Origin: Chryseobacterium arthrosphaerae
GTDB lineage: Bacteria > Bacteroidota > Bacteroidia > Flavobacteriales > Weeksellaceae
Assembly: GCF_001684965.1 (NCBI RefSeq)
Contig: NZ_MAYG01000001.1
Span: 62,001 to 126,000, forward strand
Length of the DNA: 64,000 nucleotides
Direction: 5' to 3'
Shown here: in pieces, positions 59,232 to 64,000 of the stretch
Numbering within the stretch: the stretch's first letter is position 1
Layout of the letters: each line of letters starts with the position of its first letter
Position numbers and translations under genes: made by a program
Notes under the pieces: generated by a model
What the model was told of the DNA's origin: nothing
The model's database searches: none
The model's input: the letters and a program-made list of their open reading frames with translations, nothing else

Positions 59232-59663
59232 ATGAAGCAATTTTACAATTCAAAAAGTTTACTTAGACTTTCTTTTTTATTCGTTTTATTATTTTCAGCG
59301 ATCACCGTGTTCAATTCTTGTAAAAAAGATGACGATGATGAATTTCAGGATCACGTAGTCCAGTTTGAAGCAAAAACTACTACAGGAGGAGAGCTTATCG
59401 CTGTTGTTACTCAGGTAGGTACTGTTCAGAATACTATTTTAAGTAATCCGGTAACCCCTCTGAAATCAGTATGGAATAGTGGAGAATTCTTTGTAAACTC
59501 CAGCCAGGCACAGCTGAACCTTGATGCAAGAGCAAAATTGCCTGAAGATACTTCAGAATTGACGATCAATCTTTATGTAGACGGAGAAATAGTCAGAACA
59601 GCAAAAGCAGTAGGAAAGGGAGAAAAGTCTGTATCTTTGGATTTCAGTTTCTTAGAGCCATAA
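59232..59663 (+). CDS. small lipoprotein, unknown
   Basis: I start at the ATG at 59232 because it gives a normal lipoprotein signal (LSFLFVLLFSAITVFNSC); the frame upstream from a TTG at 59154 lacks coding character. The 143-aa mature region starts with an acidic KKDDDDEF, then a beta-rich domain with VVQFEAKTTTGGELIAVVTQVG and ELTINLYVDGEIV. It matches no family I can name. It is monocistronic. Confidence 0.65.
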   Translation: MKQFYNSKSLLRLSFLFVLLFSAITVFNSCKKDDDDEFQDHVVQFEAKTTTGGELIAVVTQVGTVQNTILSNPVTPLKSVWNSGEFFVNSSQAQLNLDARAKLPEDTSELTINLYVDGEIVRTAKAVGKGEKSVSLDFSFLEP

Positions 59664-59687
59664 AATATTTAAATATTGATACCAACA

Positions 59688-59713
59688 TAAACCGCTTTTA
59701 CAGCGGTTTTTTT
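59688..59713. terminator. bidirectional terminator
   Basis: AACCGCT and AGCGGTT pair around a short T-rich loop, with a T run. It serves the small lipoprotein gene and the minus-strand response-regulator gene. Confidence 0.75.
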
Positions 59714-60350
59714 ATTCTTCAATCATATGCTGCTGTACAGCACGGTTGATCAGTTCCGTTGAATTTTTGGCCTGAAATTTCTGCAACAGATTCTTTCGGT
59801 GCGTATCTACAGTAAGGGGGCTTAAAAACAGCTCTTCAGCAATCATATTACTCGTTTTCCCCTGGGCTACCATTTGCAGGATCTGCTTTTCCCTTTTGGT
59901 AAGCCTGGGAATGGGAAGATCATTTTGAGGGGGACGGCTGATGATCTGCTTTGTTTCATTACAGAATACGATGTCTCCGGAAAGTGCCCCTTTGATGCAT
60001 ACTGCCAGCTCACTGATGGAGGTATTCTTTAAAAGGTATCCACTTGCTCCGTTTTGTATAGACTGCATGATGATGCTTCTTTCAGAACGGTTACTGAACA
60101 TAATTACTGAAATATCCGGTGATATTTTTTTTATTTCCCGGCAGAGGTCCGTACCATTGGCATCCGGCAGGGTAATGTCCAGAAGGATAATATCAACCTG
60201 ATGAGACTGGATAAAACGGATGATTTCCGAACCGGAAGTAAAAGTTTCTGTCACATTGAAGAAAGGCTGGCTGTTCAGCATCATTTTCAACCCTTCGATG
60301 ACAATAGGGTGATCGTCTACGATGACAATGTTTATTTTTTTATTCTCCAT
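59712..60350 (-). CDS. NarL/LuxR-type response regulator
   Basis: The receiver domain has IVIVDDHPIVIEGLK, the phospho-accepting Asp in DIILLDITLPDANG near residue 56, and a Lys in YLLKNTS. A LuxR HTH (LTKREKQILQMVAQGKTSNMIAEELFLSPLTVDTHRKNLLQK) follows. 212 aa. It overlaps the histidine-kinase stop by 11 bases, so the two are a translationally coupled two-component system. Confidence 0.95.
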   Translation of the reverse strand: MENKKINIVIVDDHPIVIEGLKMMLNSQPFFNVTETFTSGSEIIRFIQSHQVDIILLDITLPDANGTDLCREIKKISPDISVIMFSNRSERSIIMQSIQNGASGYLLKNTSISELAVCIKGALSGDIVFCNETKQIISRPPQNDLPIPRLTKREKQILQMVAQGKTSNMIAEELFLSPLTVDTHRKNLLQKFQAKNSTELINRAVQQHMIEE

Positions 60351-62334
60351 CTATATTGAGTTCTATATTAATCGTTGTGCCCTGGCTGTCTGAGCTGACT
60401 TCCATTTTACCTTTCAGATAGTTAACCCGGTTTTTCAGATTGCGGAGTCCCATATTTTTAGTGGTATTTTCTATCTCCTTATCAAATCCTTTTCCATTAT
60501 CCTCAATGGTGATCAGGAAGCTTTCTCCGGATTGGGAACACTGAAGGAGGATATTAGTGGCTTCGGCATGTTTTACGGCATTGGCTAAGAGTTCCTGTAC
60601 GATTCTGTAAATATTAAGCTGTACCGTCAGGGCCAGATTTTTCTCGATGTTCAGGGGTTCAAAGTAAATATCAAGATCTTTTCTCCCATAAAATTCACAC
60701 AGATCACTTAATGCCGTTTCCAGACCGAATTTGAGAAGAGACTCGGGCATCAGGTTTCTGGCCACATGTCTGAGTTCTGTTACCGAATTGTCAAGTTGAT
60801 TCAGTATTTTATAAAAATCCTGATGCTGCTCAGGATCCAGCTGATTGGAAGACCAGGTGGAAAGATTGATTTTAACACCTGCCAGCATACCTCCAAGACC
60901 GTCATGAAGGTCTTTTGCTACACGCTCCCTTTCCCGCTCTTCTCCTTCAAGAATGGCTTTGGTAAGTGCCAGTTCTTCTTTCTGTTTGATATCTTCTATT
61001 TTCTGCTGAAGGTTGATCTCTTTCTGTTCAGAAAGTTTCTTGTTCTTCCTGTAAATGATAAAAAGGAAAATAAGAAGGCTTAAAAATAACAAGAGGATCA
61101 GGCTCAATACCCATAAATAAGAGTTTTTTTGATTAACCTCCATCTCTTTCTGATTCTTTTCAGCATTCAGATAGGCTATTTTTTTCTCCTTTTCAGAAGC
61201 ATTGAATCTGGTTTCCAGTTTATTGATCTCCAGTTTTATATTCTCGGCATTTAAGCTGTCATTGAGTTTTGAATACTTTTTCTCCCAGACCAAAGCTTCG
61301 CCGGGATTTCCCATAATTTCGTTGATGCTGGAAAGATGGCTGTAGATGGTTTTCCGGTTGTTGAGATCACGGGCCAGTGTCTTTTCTGCCAGGATTTCTT
61401 CCAGCAGGCTTTTGGCTTCCTTATATCTTTTGATCTTTTTGTAGGTATCGTACTGATGAAAATAGAACATCTGCATCAGCAGTTTCTGGTTGTATTTTCT
61501 GGCATAAGACAATCCTTTTTCGATCGTCCGGAGAACCTGGATATGCTCTTGCTGTCCGATGAAATATAAGGCCAGATTGTAATAATAGAAAGTATTGGAA
61601 GACGATTCAGGGTAGGGGCGCACCATTTTTCCGGCTTTATCCAGAAACTGTTTTCCTATGCTGCATTTTGCCTGGTAGCAATAGTTGCTGTTGGTATTAA
61701 GATAGGCATGAAACAACTCTGTAGAATGAGGGGCTTTTTTTTCAAGAATATGAATTGCTTTCTCATTATAATAACCTGCCTTTTCAAACTCCGCATTATA
61801 AGTGAGCATAAGGGCCAGTTGGGTATACAGAAATCCAAGGACCTTGGTATCTCCGTATTTTTCAACAGTGGGAATACTTTTTTCAAGCATGGTTTTGATC
61901 AGGAAAGGATAACCTTCTTTATTTTTCTGCAGAATACCGTAATTGTACCAGCATAAAGACAGGTAGAAATCAGCTTTCTGACTTTTTAATTCAGACAGTT
62001 GTGCAATCGCTTTACGGAATGATGCTGTTGCTTTATCTCTATTCAGGTCCTGATAGTACAATCCTTCATAGTAATAATAGACAGCCGATGTAAAACGATC
62101 CTGTGCTCCCAGTTGTTTTCCGTTTTGCAGATATTTTTTACTTAAAAGACTGTCTGTATTTTTATAATAATCGGAAAGGTGAAAATAGGCATTGGCTTTA
62201 GAAATATTATCGACATGGCTGCCAATCCTGGATTGAAGGCTGTCAGTATATTTTTTTTCGTTAAGGGGAAATAACCCCTGAGCCTTTACGGTAAAGTGGA
62301 TTAGAATATATAAAATACACCATAATCGCTTCAT
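60340..62334 (-). CDS. TPR-containing sensor histidine kinase (HisKA_3 type)
   Basis: The 664-aa product, taken from the ATG at 62334, starts with a signal-peptide-like segment and about 350 residues of TPR helices outside the membrane. One membrane segment lies near residue 410, then a coiled coil. The HisKA_3 region RERVAKDLHDGLGGMLAGVKI carries the phospho-accepting His, followed by an HATPase domain (LLANAVKHAEATNI, DNGKGFDKE, GLRNLKNRVNYLKG). It resembles NarX/DesK-like kinases. It probably reads envelope or peptide signals through the TPRs. Confidence 0.92.
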   Translation of the reverse strand: MKRLWCILYILIHFTVKAQGLFPLNEKKYTDSLQSRIGSHVDNISKANAYFHLSDYYKNTDSLLSKKYLQNGKQLGAQDRFTSAVYYYYEGLYYQDLNRDKATASFRKAIAQLSELKSQKADFYLSLCWYNYGILQKNKEGYPFLIKTMLEKSIPTVEKYGDTKVLGFLYTQLALMLTYNAEFEKAGYYNEKAIHILEKKAPHSTELFHAYLNTNSNYCYQAKCSIGKQFLDKAGKMVRPYPESSSNTFYYYNLALYFIGQQEHIQVLRTIEKGLSYARKYNQKLLMQMFYFHQYDTYKKIKRYKEAKSLLEEILAEKTLARDLNNRKTIYSHLSSINEIMGNPGEALVWEKKYSKLNDSLNAENIKLEINKLETRFNASEKEKKIAYLNAEKNQKEMEVNQKNSYLWVLSLILLLFLSLLIFLFIIYRKNKKLSEQKEINLQQKIEDIKQKEELALTKAILEGEERERERVAKDLHDGLGGMLAGVKINLSTWSSNQLDPEQHQDFYKILNQLDNSVTELRHVARNLMPESLLKFGLETALSDLCEFYGRKDLDIYFEPLNIEKNLALTVQLNIYRIVQELLANAVKHAEATNILLQCSQSGESFLITIEDNGKGFDKEIENTTKNMGLRNLKNRVNYLKGKMEVSSDSQGTTINIELNIDGE

Positions 62335-62515
62335 CAGTTTAATTTTCAACGTTGTCGTTCAGTTTTTTTATGAATATGTGAATATAATTAAAAAAATACG
62401 GATGAAAAATACCGGGAAATAGGTAGAAAAAAATACATTTTTTTTAGGGTTGTGCTTTATAATATTCTCTGATAGTTTTGCGGGAACAGATAATAAGCAT
62501 AACTAAATTATTAAA

Positions 62516-63022
62516 ATGAAAAAGAGAATTTTTATACTGGGCATGGTATCCCTTTTTGGTATGATGAATGCACAAAGAATACAGAAGGGAGAAGCCCAGA
62601 TCAACGTAGATCTAGGGGTTGCCGACGGATGGGGATTACCGGTGTCAATAGGCGTTGATTATGCCATACACAATGATATTACAGTGGGAATTCAAGGAAG
62701 CTATGCCACAGAAAAATATACAGGAGATATTAAAGGAAGCTGGCTGGGGATAGGAGCCAACGGGAATTATCATTTCAATACGCTGTTGAAAATTCCTAAT
62801 AAATGGGATTTCTATGCAGGTGCCACGCTGGCCTACAACTCATTTTCCTATAAGTACAACGGATCAGATTACGATTACTTTGATGGGAAATCTTCCGGTG
62901 TAGGTTTTGCAGGTCAGGTGGGAGGAAGATACTTCTTTACCAATAACCTTGCCCTGCATGTAGAACTCGGAGGCGGAACTGTAGCTTCAGGCGGAAAGGC
63001 CGGGCTTACGTACAAATTCTAA
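62516..63022 (+). CDS. small outer-membrane beta-barrel protein
   Basis: The 168-aa product has a signal peptide (KKRIFILGMVSLFGMMNAQ). Alternating strands follow, such as AQINVDLGVADGWGLPVSIGVDY and SGVGFAGQVGGRYFFTNNLALHVELGGG, ending in Phe (LTYKF), the C-terminal Phe of barrel proteins. It is of the OmpX/OmpA-barrel size class with about eight strands. The role is unknown. It is monocistronic and divergent from the histidine-kinase gene. Confidence 0.82.
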   Translation: MKKRIFILGMVSLFGMMNAQRIQKGEAQINVDLGVADGWGLPVSIGVDYAIHNDITVGIQGSYATEKYTGDIKGSWLGIGANGNYHFNTLLKIPNKWDFYAGATLAYNSFSYKYNGSDYDYFDGKSSGVGFAGQVGGRYFFTNNLALHVELGGGTVASGGKAGLTYKF

Positions 63023-63070
63023 ATAGGTGAACAGATTTTTAATGCTAAAAATTGATACTTTTCTCAATGA

Positions 63071-63097
63071 AACCGTGGAGCTAATCTGCGGTTTTTT
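63071..63097 (+). terminator. terminator after the small barrel gene
   Basis: AAACCG and CGGTTT pair with a 13-base loop and a T run. Confidence 0.55.
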
Positions 63098-63117
63098 GTT
63101 TTTCAAGGATAAAAAAT

Positions 63118-63159
63118 AAACCTGCTTAAACTCTTTCTCTAAAAGGTTTAAACAGGTTT
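63118..63159 (-). terminator. tyrS terminator
   Basis: AAACCTG and CAGGTTT with an inner TTAAAC/GTTTAA pair form a long imperfect stem just downstream of the tyrS stop on the minus strand. Confidence 0.55.
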
Positions 63160-63180
63160 AGTATTGAGTTTGTATTGTCG

Positions 63181-64000
63181 TTAAATTACCTTTACAATAA
63201 AATAGCTTTTCTTTCCTTTCTGAAGCAATAAGAATTTACCGTCAATAAGATCACTTTCATTAGCGGTAAAAGTATCATTCACCTTTTGCTTGTTTACAGA
63301 AATTGAATTTCCTTTGATCTCTCTCTGGGCTTCACTTTTAGACTTTAAAAATCCTGATTTTTCAGAAAGAAGGTCAATGATGTTTACGCCCAGCACATCT
63401 GCTTTAGCCACCTCTTTTTGAGGAACCCCGTCAAAAACCTCAAGGAATGTTTCTTCATCAAGGCTTACCAGATCTTCGGCAGTAGAGCGTCCGAAAAGAA
63501 TTTCAGATGCTTTCAGTGCCTTTTCATATTCTTCTTTGCCATGTACCCAAACGGTGACCTCTTCAGCAAGTTTCTTTTGCAGTTTTCTTTCGTGAGCAGC
63601 CGTTTTGTGCTCTTCTATCAATGCTTCAATCTCTTCTTTTCCTAAGAACGTATAGAATTTGATGAATCTTTCAGCATCTTCATCCGTTGCATTCAGCCAG
63701 AACTGATAGAACTTATAAGGTGAAGTTTTCTTTTTATCAAGCCAGTAGTTTTCCCCGCTTTCAGATTTTCCGAATTTTGATCCGTCAGCTTTTGTAATCA
63801 AAGGAACTGTAAGGGCAAATGCTTCTCCCTGGGCCTTTCTGCGGATCAGCTCAGTTCCGGTAGTGATATTTCCCCACTGGTCAGAACCTCCCATCTGTAA
63901 TTTTACATTATTGTTTTGGTACAAATGAAGGAAATCATATCCCTGAATCAGCTGATAGGTAAATTCTGTAAAGCTCATTCCATCTGCTCCGCTTTCTCCG
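63181..64000 (-). CDS. tyrS: tyrosyl-tRNA synthetase (3' part, continues past the window)
   Basis: TyrRS charges tRNA-Tyr. The KMSKS-type motif [15 protein letters not shown] and the [11 protein letters not shown] block of the class I core are present, and a C-terminal S4 RNA-binding segment ([20 protein letters not shown]) ends the protein. The frame is open from 63978 back to the window edge without a stop, with GESGADG before the internal Met, so the true start lies outside. The 273 residues seen are about the last two thirds. Confidence 0.95.
   Translation of the reverse strand, partial: GESGADGMSFTEFTYQLIQGYDFLHLYQNNNVKLQMGGSDQWGNITTGTELIRRKAQGEAFALTVPLITKADGSKFGKSESGENYWLDKKKTSPYKFYQFWLNATDEDAERFIKFYTFLGKEEIEALIEEHKTAAHERKLQKKLAEEVTVWVHGKEEYEKALKASEILFGRSTAEDLVSLDEETFLEVFDGVPQKEVAKADVLGVNIIDLLSEKSGFLKSKSEAQREIKGNSISVNKQKVNDTFTANESDLIDGKFLLLQKGKKSYFIVKVI

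Noticed and set aside
1..64000. CRISPR arrays, insertion sequences, integrases, rRNA operons
   Set aside because: No regularly spaced direct repeats with unique spacers, transposase motifs, recombinase genes or rRNA sequences were seen. The tRNA-Asp array is the only regular repeat.

Overview
The window looks like chromosomal DNA of a member of the Bacteroidota, most likely a Chryseobacterium-like flavobacterium (Weeksellaceae). This is inferred from the AT-rich intergenic DNA, the many TTTG/TAnnTTTG promoter elements typical of the phylum, a carboxypeptidase-regulatory-domain TonB-dependent receptor, a long signal peptidase I, and the flavobacterial order parA-parB-DUF5683-dapB-lepB-WbqC. 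No database search was possible; names rest on motifs and overall sequence resemblance.

Layout. 1-6.3 kb (+): a DUF47/PiT phosphate-uptake pair, polyprenyl synthase, GSCFA, DUF4269, TatD and a polytopic membrane protein. 6.4-16.8 kb (mostly -): DEAD-box helicase, DUF6438 lipoprotein, obgE-adk-hpt, a 207-aa unknown, HEAT-repeat and zinc-ribbon proteins, a WYL regulator, a P-loop kinase and a lysophospholipase-like hydrolase; an ABC-F gene with a leader-peptide-type upstream region lies on + inside this block. 17-34.5 kb (all +): purA, tonB, parAB, dapB, lepB, subtilase, lipocalin, OmpA, a four-gene set resembling mycobacterial decaprenyl-phosphoryl-arabinose synthesis (UbiA-type DPPR synthase, DprE1-like, DprE2-like, HAD phosphatase), PrcB-like lipoprotein, cysteine desulfurase and thioredoxin.

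34.6-48.4 kb is the accessory heart. Four tandem identical tRNA-Asp genes are followed by a LysR-hutHIU histidine-degradation module, then a fifth identical tRNA-Asp, then a three-gene retron operon, then a decayed tRNA-Asp remnant. The retron has a predicted promoter, an msr-msd RNA with a UUU-loop stem, a long msd hairpin, candidate a1/a2 arms and a terminator, then a 504-aa reverse transcriptase with NAxxH, YADD and VTG motifs, a 1114-aa WGR/armadillo-type protein and a 549-aa winged-helix/SWIM protein. This gene set matches what is called a type XIII retron, and is the most likely anti-phage system here.

48.4-64 kb: a PI-PLC-like secreted enzyme with a TonB-dependent receptor and a membrane-anchored AraC regulator, several envelope lipoproteins, a small broken gene, an L,D-transpeptidase, a PDZ aspartyl protease, a carboxylesterase, a LuxR-type two-component pair, a small outer-membrane barrel, and the 3' part of tyrS running off the right edge. 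I see no CRISPR array, transposase, integrase or rRNA.
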